NCBI RefSeq assembly: GCF_008831285.2
Contig: NC_045145.1
Coordinates: 6,696,802 to 6,760,801 of the forward strand
Direction of reading: 5' to 3'
Length of the DNA stretch: 64,000 bases
Source of the DNA: Nymphaea colorata
Taxonomy: Eukaryota; Streptophyta; Magnoliopsida; Nymphaeales; Nymphaeaceae
This document shows positions 11,512-22,735 of the stretch, in pieces. Position numbers and translations under genes: made by a program. Each line of letters begins with the position of its first letter. Position 1 is the stretch's first letter. Under the pieces are notes generated by a model. That model saw only the letters and a program-made list of their open reading frames with translations, was not told the origin of the DNA and ran no database searches.

Positions 11512-12680
11512 CTAACATAAGAGAAAAATGTGTCTTTGCGTCCCATCTTGAGATCTAGTGACCATAGGGTGACTCTTGATATGATTGGCATGTGACGATG
11601 GTGGTTGAAGTTTAGGTTGACGAAGAGGTTCATTGTGTTCAACATTGGTTTCAATGCTAGTAGGTGCAAGCTTGGTATCTTGGTTGTTAGATTTTTGGTT
11701 GCATGGTTCAATAATGTTGGAACAAGGGTTTGGCAAAGAAATTAGAGGCTTGACTATTGGTGGATCGGTATGGTTGGACGCTAGCCATTGGATAATTTTG
11801 TTGGCTGTGGTTGGTGGAGAAATGCCTAAATAAAGAAAGGTACTTTCATCAAATAAGACATGTCTAGATATGATGGCACATTTGTCTAAGGGATTATAGC
11901 AAATGTAACCTTTATGACATTTAGCATAGCCAAGGAAAATGCAAGCATAAGATTTTGACACAAGTTTGAATTTACGTTGAGGCTCAACAAGAGGATAAAC
12001 AGTGCATCCAAATACCTTAAGGTGCTCCAGTTGGGGTTTCTCACCAAGTAACTTTTCATATGGTGTCACCTTCTGCATATCAATTATAGGTAGCCGATTG
12101 ATAGTGTAAACCACCATTTTGAAAGCATCAATCCAAAAAACGTGTGGGCATACTTGCCTGGATGAGCATACTCAATCCCATTTCCACAATATGTCGATGC
12201 TTTCGCTCTGCAATGCCATTTTGTTGTGGTGTGTGATGACATGAAAGCCATCATCGAATGCCTTGATCATTAAGATAATCAGAAAATGCATGACTCAAGA
12301 ATTCTCCACCAGAATCACTATGAAAGATTTTCACTTTTTGTTCATGTTGTCGCTCAACAATCTTGTAAAAATTCTAAAAACAAGCAAAGGTTTCTGATTT
12401 TTTTATTAAAGAAAAGATTCATGTAAAACGTGAGTAATCATCTACTATCACCAAATAACAGTTGTAGCCTTCCCTAGATGTGCACGGAGCAGGTCCCCAT
12501 AGATCTGCATGAAGCATTTCTAAAGGAGCGGAAACCTTGAAATCTGCTCTAGGGAAAGGTAATTTATGCATCTTAGCTAAGGCACAAACAAAACACACTT
12601 TATATTTATGCATAGAATCAGTAGGAATTAATCTTGATGCAATCATCTTATTCAACAAATGAACATTTGCACGTCCCAAG
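11512..12680 (-). pseudogene. Copia-1 integrase region
   Basis: The frame 12419-12679 carries KVCFVCALAKMHKLPFP and LHADLWGPAP, ending VIVDDYSRFT. This is the zinc region and the start of the rve core. The frame 11512-12117 carries NRLPIIDMQKVTPYEKLLG, LKVFGCTVYP and CIFLGYAKCHKGY, the C-terminal half. Sequence between them is out of frame. Confidence 0.85.
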
Positions 12681-12845
12681 CATGTATGCTATAAATCAAA
12701 TAACTTATTAGGGTTCCCTACAGAAGTGTCAACAACTCCATTTGAAATAAAAAGATAGCTTTTGCAACCTTTATGTTGCACTTTATTCCATGTCCCAGCG
12801 GCTGTAGTGTCTCCAAGAGCATTCGACCATGAGTATAATCATTCT

Positions 12846-14042
12846 TTAAGAAGTTCTCTGTGCATTATCTCCCCCCGTCCACATATAAGAAACAGTAAAA
12901 ACATGAGTTCTGAATTCCATTTTGCAAGAGTTGTCCTTAATAAAGTTGGCCACAAAAAGTAAGTTCTTTTGTAATCTTGGCACATGCAGAACATTTTTTA
13001 AGGTAAATGAAGTATTTTTAGATGGTAGTGACACATTACCAATACTTTTAATAGCAAGTCTTTCTCCACTGCCTACAACAACAAAATCAAATCCAAAGTA
13101 AGAAAAGGTATCTTGCATCGACTGATTGGTGCTGGTCATGTGGTGGGTGGCTCCTGTATCAGGGTACCAGTCTTGACTATCATCAGTTGTATTAGAGGGA
13201 GATGCATCAGTGTTGGCTTTGACTTGTGTTAGCTCCAACATTAAGTGCCATAGACATAAATGCCTTTGGTATGTCATAAGACTGGCGAGCCGTATGATTT
13301 CTGCGACCACAATATTGGCAAATGATTCCTTGAGCGAATTTAAAGTTGGAGTTGGGAGTATTGTTTGTACGCCCACCATTGCATAATTATTATTGTTGCG
13401 GTTGCGGCCACCATTGCGGCCATTACCTATTTCTCTTGCATAATTGAAGTTACCACGACCTCGCCCACGTTGGGCAACAAAGGCGACAATGGAGGAGTCA
13501 CTGTTATTATATGATAGTGGCGTAAGAATACGAAGACGATTTTCTTGAGTGACCAGCATATCAAAAATTTCAGAAAAACTTGGCAATTGCTTGAAGGTAG
13601 TAACAGTGGTGATAAACACTTCATATTCACTCGATAAGCCATTAAGAGTATAAAGAACCAGATCTGAATCAGAAATCACATGATTGACAACAGCTAAAGA
13701 GTCATACAGAAACTTAACGTGATTCAAATAATCAGCCATGAGCATGTCTCCCTTTTTCACATTTTGTAAATCACGTTCCAACTAGATGATCCTTAAGTTA
13801 GACTGTGAGGCATATTGTTGTTCAAGAGCACACCAAGCTTGACGGGCAGAGGTGTAGGATATTACCTGAGGTAAAGTGGGTTCAGATACAGTTCCCATAA
13901 TCCAACTTAAGGCTAACTGGTCTACACATTCCCATGTATTATCATATTCTGGATTCAGCTTAGTTTGATCAACATCAAGATATTCGCGTGGAGCATTAAG
14001 AGAGCCACTAACGTACCTCAATAAGCCTTGACTTTTCATCAC
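12846..14042 (-). pseudogene. Copia-1 gag and protease
   Basis: Frame 13782-14042 is the N-terminal gag (SASQAW-like segments ending LEQQYASQSNLRI). Frame 12846-13781 continues gag with an RGRG-rich stretch. It then gives the protease motif WYPDTGATHHMT, equivalent to the DSGA active site. The zinc-knuckle region is frameshifted. A stop at 13782 separates the two frames. Confidence 0.85.
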
Positions 14043-14746
14043 ACTAGTAATTTGTGAGCGCTATACAAAATAATTGTTTTTGTCCAGTCTAACAAAAACT
14101 AGGCTGAAAAAAGCATTCCATTGAGTTCTTGGATTATGGACAAGAGCTACGGTCAAGCCAGACAGTTGAATTTGTAGCAGCTACGATACCCGCAATGATT
14201 CGCCTCACAGATAACAGAGTATATTAACCAAGCAGTGACAGAGGTAGGTACCTCAAAGAAAGAGTTCAAAGTAAAGCGCATAAGGAAACCCGCCTTACTA
14301 CAGTTCGACAGTCCCAAATTCAATTTCCTCTCTCTTTCTTCGCTGGAGAAACTCTTCTTCCGTCTCAGATTAGAGCCAAAGCTTATGAGAGAAAGCAGAT
14401 TGAAAAATCTGTTGGGCTTTGCCTGTGCAGGTTTGAATCCTTCTGTAATGCCAAAGAAATAGAATGTCGCTTGCGAAATAGGATGCAGCTGGAGGAGAAA
14501 ATGGTGAAACGTGAGGCTACAGCGAAAGAGGGAGACACAGCTTTCTGAAATGGTGAAACGTGAGGTTGTAGCAAAGGAGGGACGCATAGCTTTCCAACAC
14601 TAGCAAGAATTCTGTCAGTGACAGTAATGAGGAAAAGATGAGGATGACGATGCTCTACCACCAATTGCAGGTCTGAAAATGAGATGACGATGCTCTACCA
14701 CCAATCACACGTCAGAAAATGGGAGCTTTGGCTGATGCCTTTACTA
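14043..14746 (-). other. Copia-1 leader with short tandem duplications
   Basis: Untranslated leader between the primer site and gag. It contains a 50-bp duplication (14498-14547 and 14548-14594, sharing AAATGGTGAAACGTGAGG). It also contains a 41-bp-spaced repeat of GATGACGATGCTCTACCACC starting near 14643 and 14684. The short open frames here are not genes. Confidence 0.7.
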
Positions 14747-14758
14747 GCTCTGATACCA
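14747..14758 (-). other. Copia-1 primer binding site
   Basis: The minus strand reads TGGTATCAGAGC, the standard plant site for priming by initiator Met-tRNA, directly beside the LTR end. Confidence 0.9.
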
Positions 14759-15109
14759 TGAAAAAGCAGATACAGTAACAAACACTCAAACAATTAATGT
14801 GGTTTAGCTAAACTCAGCCTACATCCACGAAAGGGGAAACCTCTCTCTTTCTTGATGATATCGAGAGAATTCTTTATTGATATTTATAGTTGGCCTTGCA
14901 GCAGGGATCCAATAATCATGGATCTTGATTTGGATAAACAAGGTAACTCTTTGTGCTCAGCCGATTGCTTGATTTTAGGAATTGATTATCTATCTTTATC
15001 CTCAGCCCACTGCTTGATTTTAGGAAGTGATCTTCCATGTTGACCTTCAGCTGATTGCTTGATTTTAGGAGGAGATCTTTCATCGTGATCTTCACTCGTT
15101 ATTTTAACA
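14759..15109 (-). repeat. Copia-1 5' LTR, 351 bp
   Basis: Starts TGAAAAAGCAGATACA and ends GTTATTTTAACA. It carries the same triple GCTTGATTTTAGGA unit as the left LTR. Confidence 0.88.
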
Positions 15110-17226
15110 TTCTCGTGTTGTTCCCTTTTAAGGTTGGTATGTACTGAACCAAAACCAAGTCTTCCTCTTGAAACTTCTGCTCCAACCCTTAATATCTCAT
15201 CTTGGCTGCACACTTGGCAGTCTACTTCTTCATTATGGGTGTTGTTTGTGCTGTAATGGCTGACCATGGGTTGTGGTCTGCCATAAACTAGGGACGTGAC
15301 TTTTGAGGAATGTCAATCTGTATTATACGAGTACTTTTCCCAACCTAAATAGTTCACCCAATTATGCAGCTGATCACTTGCAAGACGCCTCAAGTAGGCA
15401 TCTAAAGTTCCATCGAGATAGGGCATCAGCTGCATCAGCTCCCATTTTATACTTAATATTGAAGTCAAAGCCAATGAGCTTGGAGATCCATTTCTGTTGG
15501 ACAACTGTAATAACTGTTTGATTCATCAAATATTGAAGACTCCTATGGTTGGTTTGAACTGTAAATATGCACCTAACAATGCCACTTTTGCACTGCCATT
15601 GCCAATACTATGACAGTGAGTTCCTTATCATAAGCCGACAAAGCTTTAAATTATCTAAGCATAGCCTTACTAAAGTAGGCTATGAGATGTTCTTGTTTTA
15701 TCAAAACTGCCCCCACTTCTTGACTAGCAACATTAGTCTCTACACTAAAATTTTGGGTAAAGTCAACCGTCACAACACCGGTACTGCTCCCATTGCATCT
15801 TCTAATGATTCAAAAGTTGTGTTAGCCCTGTTGTTTTGGTTGAAATTGTGCCTCTTAAGTAGATCCATCAAGGAAGCTACTTTTTGCTTGTAGTATTTGA
15901 TAAACCTCCTGTAATACTCCGTTAGTCCTAAGAACCCTTTCAGTTCCTTAGGGTTCTCAGGCCTGGCTAGTCGTTTACTGCTGTTAGCTTGTCCACCTCC
16001 GTCTCCACCTTGCTTTATCAAATTACATGCCTTAGGTAGGATATGTGCTGCCGACCGAATTAGCAATTAGATAGTGTAGGGTAGAGCTGATGCTGGCATA
16101 GCACCTTCATAATTGTGTGCGAATCTACTAAGTGATCTTCTCATGACCGACTGCAAACCAAGATATCACTAAAGAAAACTAAGACCTTCCACCTCAAGTA
16201 CAGTTTGAACACTTCATTCACCACATTTTGAAACGTAGCTAGGGCATTTGTCAATCTTAAAGGCATTGTGAGGAACTCATAATGCCCCTCATGTGTTTAG
16301 AAAGTAGTCTTTGAAATATCAACTTTGGCTATTAATATTTGATGATACTTAGCGTGCAGGTCTAGTATCCAATGCCCCTTATTTATTAACTAAGAGCACT
16401 GGTGCATGAAAAGGACTGCGGCTAGGCCAAATAATCTCCATTTGCGACATTGTTTGCATAATCTTGTCAATCTCTTCTTTTTGGAACTGAGCATCTCTAT
16501 ATGGTCTCACTTTAGGCATCTCCTTTTGCTAGTTCATAATGGAGTGTTCATACCTGCTTGTGGGTAGTAGAGCTCTTGGAGACTGAAAGACATCTTGAAA
16601 TTGCTCAAGAACCTCTTTGAGCTCAGTCGGATACTTCTGAATTTCTGTTCTCCATTTCTGGTTGTTAGTTTCCACTTTTTCCATGCATAACCAGCAATGT
16701 ATGTTGGACGCCCTTAGCTCTCTGAGCATAACCTCTCCTTTGGTTTCAGTTGGTTGAGGGCTACATTGGGCATTCAACACTTCATTTTCCTTGTGATTAA
16801 AACACATGGTTGTTCCTACAAAGCCTCATGTAATTGGCCCTAATGATCGCAACCATTGGACACCAAGAACAATATCCATATTTCAAATGTAAATTTACTT
16901 TAAATTCAGATCCTTGCACTTCTAATGTGTTGTTGGCACATTTTTTTTTACTCTTAAAAACACTACCATCACCCTCAATCACATCAAAACTAGGTTGTGA
17001 TTGTATTTCACATCCTGACTTCTTGCAATCTAGTGACTTCCGTGCCATTGAATCTCCCCATTTGTCACATCACTTGTGGCACATCTACTCCATCAAGTTT
17101 GTCCTCTCCTTCATGCTCCAGTTGGTTGAATTCATATATTGCTTGACCCACTTCAAATGTTGCCAGCAAATCATTCATCGTTACTCTCTCAGCCATCGTG
17201 CTTCTACTCGACCGTGAAGTCTCAAT
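15110..17226 (-). pseudogene. gypsy protease, RT and RNase H remnant
   Basis: From the right on the minus strand: a short N-terminal frame starting MAERVTMNDL near 17200, then a retropepsin end reading DIVLGVQWLRSLGPI around 16870-16830. RT starts near 16620 with QFQDVFQSPRALLP. RT core pieces include [16 protein letters not shown] and FFSDILV (about 16170). RNase H around 15770-16066 has NPKELKGFLGLTEYYRRFI. A zinc-type DCQVCSQDEILRV piece follows near 15200. Stops and shifts are frequent. The FFDD catalytic motif has become FFSD. Confidence 0.82.
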
Positions 17227-17238
17227 GCTCTGATACCA
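17227..17238 (-). other. gypsy primer binding site
   Basis: The minus strand reads TGGTATCAGAGC, complementary to initiator Met-tRNA, two bases from the LTR at 17241. Confidence 0.85.
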
Positions 17239-17240
17239 GA

Positions 17241-17546
17241 TGATGCTATGGCAATTTCTACAGGGAATGTTAGCTAGGCTTTATGGTTAATTAGGGCATG
17301 ATTATCAGGAAGAAATGAAGGTCTCCCACTCTGAAGGGGAGATAACCCTCTAGCTGATCGGTTACTAAGCTTAATATTGAGATTCATGTTAGGGTTTCTA
17401 AACCCTTATTACATCCTTCAAGGCAATCAAGGGAGATGAGTTGTCTCATTCACCACCAGACCTGTATCTGAACTAAGAGAACTCTACGACAAAGCAAAAG
17501 AGAAAAACAGTAAAATGTTAAAGACGGTTATGTCCTTCATCTAACA
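17241..17546 (-). repeat. gypsy 5' LTR, 306 bp
   Basis: Starts TGATGCTATGGCAATT and ends CATCTAACA. It matches 9022-9262 apart from about 65 bp deleted there. Confidence 0.78.
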
Positions 17547-20067
17547 GTCTCCTTGCATCAAAATCCTTCAACCAGGTTGCAGGTTTTCGAATCCGTGGTC
17601 ATCTTCTAATTGTTTCACATGAGTCAAGAATTTGAGGTTCATTTAAGCTATCATCAGTACTTGTATCTCTAGAGTTAGGTACTGGATTAGGCAATGAAGA
17701 AGATGACTACTCTAGGGTCAGGTTTTGATGAGAAATATGTGTTTGAAGAAGGTGACTCAGGTCTAGGCCCTAGTCTGACGTCTGAAGGTAAGAAGATGAG
17801 TCTTGTATAAGTGGTGATTTGTCATCCTCTTGATCACATGGCATAGGCAAAACTGTCGCTCCTTGTTCTTCTTGTAAATTTCAAAAAGGCAATATATGCT
17901 CATAATAGGTAACATCTCGGCTAAGAAAAAAAAAGTTTTCAAGGTCATAAACTTGGTACGCCTTTTGACCCTCTGGATACCCAAAAAAAAATAAAACGTT
18001 GCACCCTCGAGCCAATTTCCTTTGTTTGGACTGGCATTTGTTGCATAGTGTAATGAACCAAAACATACAAATGCTTTATAGATGGTTTCTTTTTGAAAAG
18101 CTTTCAAATGATGTTTTTCTTCAAGATTTGGGGAAGGGATATAGTTCATTAAATAATATGATACTAAAGCACATCTCCTCAAAATTGAATAGGCAAATTT
18201 GCTTCAAACGGAAGAGCTCTAATAACTTAAGAAGATGTCGATACTTTCTTTCCACCACACCATTTTCGTTGTTGTGTGTATATACAACTATGCTATTGTG
18301 AGGTACCTTGCACTTGAAGAAACATTTGCATCTCTTGAGAAAAAACTTTCGTACTTTTGTTAGAATGCAACATTGTAATAGGGATATTAAATTGACTTTT
18401 TGTAAGTGAAAAAAATCTTCAGGTGATGCAAAACTTCATGTTTATATGTTATCAGAAAAATCCAAGTGACATGAGAAAAGTGATAAACAATACTTAGAAA
18501 ATAATAAACATTAGTCGGGTGTGAGGTCCCTAAACATCAGAATGAATTAAATAAAAAATATGAAAAATATTAAATTGCTCTTTATTTGCTTTGAAATTCA
18601 AATAAGAAGCCTCACCAACTAATTTCAATGTAGAATAAGAAGGGTGACCAAAATCCCTGTGTTTGAGATAATGGGTAGTGATGGTGAAGAGCAGAAAGGT
18701 GACACCTGTTGAGGTTCGTATAGTCCTCCTCTCATTTCACCTCGATCAATCATTGTCCTCGATTCCAGGCCCTGTGATTATGAAATAATGTTATGACAGT
18801 TCAAGGATGCAAGACATTCTAAAAAATAAATGAAGATAGGGATACTTTACCATAACAAGACAAATTTATTAGGATGCCACAATTTTGAAGCTTTGTTGGC
18901 ACATATATGCTTACTGCCCATTAATCAATGATCCAAGGTGAGGAAGAAAGGTTACAAAAAGAAATACTACCTGCAAAGTTGATGGTTGTTCTCTGATCCT
19001 TCACAAATGATAGAAACTTATGTTATTCTTCCATCGTGAATGGAGGAGCAACACTCTAGGCATTTTGACCACAGTTGTCTATAGAGCTAGCCTTTTTGGT
19101 CGAATGATTCTCAATCTGATCTTGCATCAAAGCTAGAGTAGCAAGAGTTTGAAATTTGAATCATATAAACGATGGTCTGGTGAATACCCTATCAACTTGA
19201 AACATTTTTCTTTGCACACAGTTTGACATAAATGGCCACCTTCATTCCTTTGAAAACAGTTACTAGAACCATCTTGCTGACCACCATTTTGGCAATGTCA
19301 CGTTCACTTTGGGAGATGCCAATGCATTTGAACCCTCATTGGGTATACCAGAAAAGGGGCCTTACGTTGCTTGTTTTCTTAAAGTACTAAAGCATAAAGT
19401 TTCATCACATTAGCGAGTGGATCAAGTAATATATAATATCTGTCCTCTAATAGCTTTATAAGAATAATTGAACCCCATCAAAATTGCATAACACGTTCTC
19501 TTTGAAGCTCATCAGAATAGGCTTCCATAGCCCCCACAAGAGAAAACACGAACGAGAGAATACAAACTAAGCTCCTTCCATAAAGACTCCATCTTGGTAA
19601 AATAGGAAGCAGCATACATAGTTTGTTGTTGTGATAGTGAAATAGAGCACTAAATATGATAGATGCTTGGAGCAACGCTCTTAGTATAACGTGTAGATCC
19701 TCCATAACATAAATCTATCAGCAATATCCTTACTAATAGGCTTTATGATCCATGATAAAACCATATTATTGTAAAAAACTCAGGGAGGATAATTTGGGTC
19801 GTCATTATTGGGGTTCTCAATAGACCCGCCAACAAAACCCAGCATTTTTTGCTGATAAGGCCATCGTCAAGGCTCTACTCTATGTCCCATAGCTGTCTCC
19901 ATCAAGTTTTTGAGAGAGTAGAATGTTATCACGGCTGTTAGAATAACGAATGTAGAAGGGATTGGATGTCATATAAGAAGTTTCTAAAGTGTTGTCAATG
20001 TTGGGATTATAGGCCTTCATGTTTTCACCAGATTGCACCATTGTTTTGAAAGTTGATCCTCCTTGTG
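17547..20067 (-). pseudogene. Copia-2 gag, protease and integrase remnant
   Basis: On the minus strand, gag begins near 20010 (IRYSNSRDNILLSQKLDGD, then a tryptophan-rich gag segment). A CCHC-like knuckle lies near 19200 (HLCQ..CKEKCFKLIGY). Integrase follows around 17800-18150 (FGSLHYATN, AEMLPI). At the left edge, about 17560-17660, comes the linker RIRKPATWLKDF that normally precedes reverse transcriptase. That linker resumes at 7898, so this is the 5' half of Copia-2. It is heavily decayed. Confidence 0.72.
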
Positions 20068-20175
20068 CTTTGAGACCATGCGAAGAGCAAGAGGGAGAAA
20101 CAATGGAGAGAGAGAGAGAGAGAGAGAGAGAACACAATGCAAATACATGGTTTCGAGTATAAGTCCTGCTCCAGC
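20068..20175 (-). repeat. Copia-2 primer site relic and truncated 5' LTR
   Basis: The primer site (20067-20078 on the minus strand, TGGTCTCAAAGC) differs from the canonical site at two or three positions. From 20079 the sequence matches the LTR at 6046 through the GA run and a TGGTTCGAG-like stretch to about 20175. There it is replaced by an unrelated repeat. Confidence 0.6.
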
Positions 20176-20545
20176 TCGACTTGACTCCTAGAACACTTGG
20201 CTTGAGTGCATGTAAGTTTGCCAACATCAACTTGAGCTCGACTCCACAAACCAAGTTGAGGCTCGAGAGACCGAGAGACTCAAATTGGCAGCTGGCTGTG
20301 GAGCGAAACTGAAAAAAAGTTTACCCTAATTTTCCTAGATAATTCAGTGAATTCGGTTATGTGGCGGAGCCAAATCGAGTTTCAATGAGTCAAGTTCCCG
20401 CAACTGAAACTGGACTTGTTTAAAATCTCGGACTTAAGTGAAGTTCGAGCTGGACCCCTTTAATAAAAGCTCGAGGCTTGAGTTTGGCTAAAACGAGTGA
20501 GTTTGAGTCAAATGTGAACTGGCTCGACCCATTGTTCGTAGCCAT
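20176..20545. repeat. GAGCTCGACT-rich dispersed repeat
   Basis: Short motifs such as GAGCTCGACT, GCTCGAG and TTGAGTC recur in both orientations. This is typical of decayed plant transposon ends. No coding capacity. Confidence 0.45.
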
Positions 20546-20797
20546 GATGTTTACTATCTTATAAGCAAAATTTGCAATACTGGTCTCGCTGGCCGGAGAA
20601 TGAGTGCATCAAAAACACTGGCACGCGTATTGCTCAAGTTAACTCATTTATTTTACCAAAGAAAATGAAAGCCCAACAAAATAGAGAAAAGGATTGGTAT
20701 ACACAAGGTTAACTTATTATTTGCCATACAAACGGCGCTACACCCGTAATTTATAACGAGATGCTGACTAAGTTGATTTGGAATTGGACCAATAATT

Positions 20798-20799
<2 letters not shown>

Positions 20800-20831
<32 letters not shown>
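20800..20831. repeat. (TA)n microsatellite
   Basis: A perfect TA run next to the AT-rich dispersed repeat. Confidence 0.95.
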
Positions 20832-20832
<1 letters not shown>

Positions 20833-20834
<2 letters not shown>

Positions 20835-21085
20835 GTCACAAAAAATGCATTTTTTTCAAAAAAAAAGTCAGCCAAAAATCTTTTTTATGGAAAAAATACC
20901 AAAACGAAACACATGAGAAAACAGGTTTTTTTTTGCACTTTTTGTTGTTTCTTTATTTTATGTGTTTTATTCATGTTTTTTAATGTCAGACTGCTTGTTT
21001 CCATTTTCTAATTTTTATTTTTTACTTATTTACTTAATTTTTAATATTGTCTTAATCTTCTAGGATTTTTCAATTTTTTTGACAT
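20833..21085 (+). repeat. AT-rich dispersed repeat (relative of 611-952)
   Basis: It starts CATAGTCACAAAAAATG and keeps the same order of A/T-rich blocks as the minus strand of 611-952, including AGTCAGCC, AACAGGTTTTT and TCATGTTTTTTAATG. Confidence 0.6.
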
Positions 21086-21329
21086 TTTATTGTTAGAATA
21101 CGAACCAGAAAGCAGCCTGAGGACAGGAACTTGCTAGTTGCCACAAACACATGACGCGACCATATTGAACATCCTCTTTATGAAGCCATATTCAAATCAA
21201 TCCACGTAACACATGACTTCATCATCCTTTTTCTCTTAGTTTGTCATCGAACTGTATTACACCTGATGCCGCCATCTCACTTAATTCATTGCACTGCATT
21301 TGCAAATGATCAATCACAAGACACTGCCC

Positions 21330-21666
21330 TCATACTGGTCTGAAATAACCAAGGTTGTGTCCAGGAGTGTAGCCAGATTCCGAAAAATCTTCTAAAACTT
21401 CAGTCTCGTACTTCCTTCCACCTGAGACGATTGTGATGAAGTGGTAAATGTAGTGGTTGGTTCCGCGGTCCAGTTTGGAGCAATGTTTCACTGCCACAAA
21501 GCGGAGGCTACCATGGTTCTGCTCATTGTACCTCTTCACTGCAAAGTGTCCGACCTCTTCATATTTGGAATATGGAAAACAGGCGAGAGTAGGGTTCCAC
21601 CCAACGGATGCAGCATGGGCCACCGCTATCGTCGTCGAGCACAACCAATAAGGGAAGGAAGCCCAT
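21330..21666 (-). pseudogene. cystatin/monellin-like gene copy A, frameshifted
   Basis: This is a diverged member of the cluster at 37-57 kb. The mature region reads PYSKYEEVGHFAVKRYNEQN, then FVAVKHCSKLDRGT, then YETEVLEDF, ending LGYFRPV. The likely original start is at 21666 (MGFLPLLVVL). A one-base frameshift inside the signal peptide separates it from the downstream frame (TTIAVAHAAS, open from 21644). The TATAAATA present upstream of B-E is not preserved: the region around 21770 is TATT-like but altered. The closest relative is C (both have SKLDRG). It is probably non-functional unless translation starts at the internal ATG, which would lack most of the signal peptide. Confidence 0.8.
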
Positions 21667-22421
21667 GGTACTTAGTCGCCTTCCTGAAAGGTGGACCAGA
21701 TCAGGAACCTAAAGCGGGAGAATAGTAGATGAGTGGATGAAAGAAGAATGAGATTAATGTTGTCGGCCATTGTATTGCTAGGTGAAAAATTGGTGCCGTC
21801 AAGTCGTTGCATGGGTGACAAGTTGGTTCAATCAAGTTGTTGTGTCACGTACTAATTATGTTTTCCTTGACTATGCAATAATTCATGTTGGTGCCTAATT
21901 AGGTACACCATGTCTCCCATCTAATTTTGTTGCTCTAATGATATGAAAAACAAAATTACGATAGGAATGGAAAACAGCCGGCCACCTTGATTGTTTTTTT
22001 TTTATTTTATGTTGCTAAAAAACAGTCACAAAAGGTGCATTAATAACGACGCTGACTTGGCTATGGTTTATAATAATGAAATGAACCCTTTACGACAACA
22101 TAAAAAATTAAGCATTCAGACACAGAAATAATGCGCCATTATATATATATATATATATATATATAGGGTTTTTGCTGACCCTCTATTAGCTGAACAATAG
22201 CTCAACAGATGTGGATCGTCCACGTAAACGACCCGCAGTAATTTAAAATAAAGAAAGGGAAACAGTGTCAGGTATTGCCCAGTGCTGCACTCACGAGACG
22301 GTGGAAGCGGGAGGCCGATAACTCCCTTCCCAGCTGGCGGCCTCTCCTAGCGCCTTTACTCGCACAGTGGATCACTGCCCAGCAGCGACCCTGGAAGGGA
22401 GGAGAGATTGAAGAGTGAAAC
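21667..22421. other. decayed promoter of copy A, then intergenic sequence
   Basis: Bases 21720-21790 align with the C promoter (GATGAA.GAAGAATG). The remainder includes a TA microsatellite at 22139-22164 and a GC-richer stretch at 22200-22400 that I cannot assign. Confidence 0.5.
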
Positions 22422-22735
22422 TGTTTGTTTACTCAAAAAGTCAGAAGTTACGAAGTAAGAGAAGAGACAGCTTGATTCATATTCATTACGAACTAAGAGG
22501 AACTAAGCGATCAAAAGAAAAGAGAGGCGACCCAGAAAGATCAAAAGCTTAATCCATATTCATTGCAATAAAAATATTTATATACACGATACAAAGTGGA
22601 GAGATTACAATAAAGGAGGAATACTCTGTTCCTTATCGGTTACACCAAAAAATCTAATCTCTTTCCTAAAATCTTGCCAAGGTTTCCTACCAATGCTGCG
22701 ACAACGTTTCAACCAAATCTGTGATCATTTTAACA
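22422..22735 (-). repeat. Copia-3 3' LTR, 314 bp
   Basis: Matches the right LTR in the blocks CTTAAT.CATATTCATT, AAAGTGGAGAG, GTTCCTTATC and ATCTTGCCAA.GTTTCCTACC. It is longer because of indels near its left end. Confidence 0.8.

Larger units (their letters stand above)
9593..15109 (-). mobile_element. Copia-1, Ty1/copia element with two LTRs
   Basis: A 5.5-kb minus-strand copia element. LTRs lie at 9593-9946 and 14759-15109 and are about 90% identical by eye. The primer site is 14747-14758, and a polypurine tract (GTTTGAGGGGGCA on the minus strand) lies just right of 9946. The flanking pentamers TTCTT (9588-9592) and TTCTC (15110-15114) match at 4 of 5 positions. The domain order read leftwards is gag, protease, integrase, reverse transcriptase, RNase H. 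Frameshifts, stops and a changed catalytic motif make it non-autonomous. It sits inside the gypsy integrase region. Confidence 0.88.
9022..17546 (-). mobile_element. Ty3/gypsy element, split by Copia-1
   Basis: A minus-strand gypsy retrotransposon with LTRs at 9022-9262 and 17241-17546 and a Met-tRNA primer site at 17227-17238. Its interior survives as 9263-9592 and 15110-17226, about 2.4 kb in all. Gag and the integrase core are largely missing, so it was internally deleted before or after Copia-1 inserted at 9593-15109. The five bases outside the LTRs do not match each other, so the original target site is not preserved. Confidence 0.75.

Noticed and set aside
14153-14664. Open frames of 93-144 codons in the Copia-1 leader
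   Set aside because: They lie between primer site and gag, overlap each other in different frames and arise partly from the 50-bp duplication.
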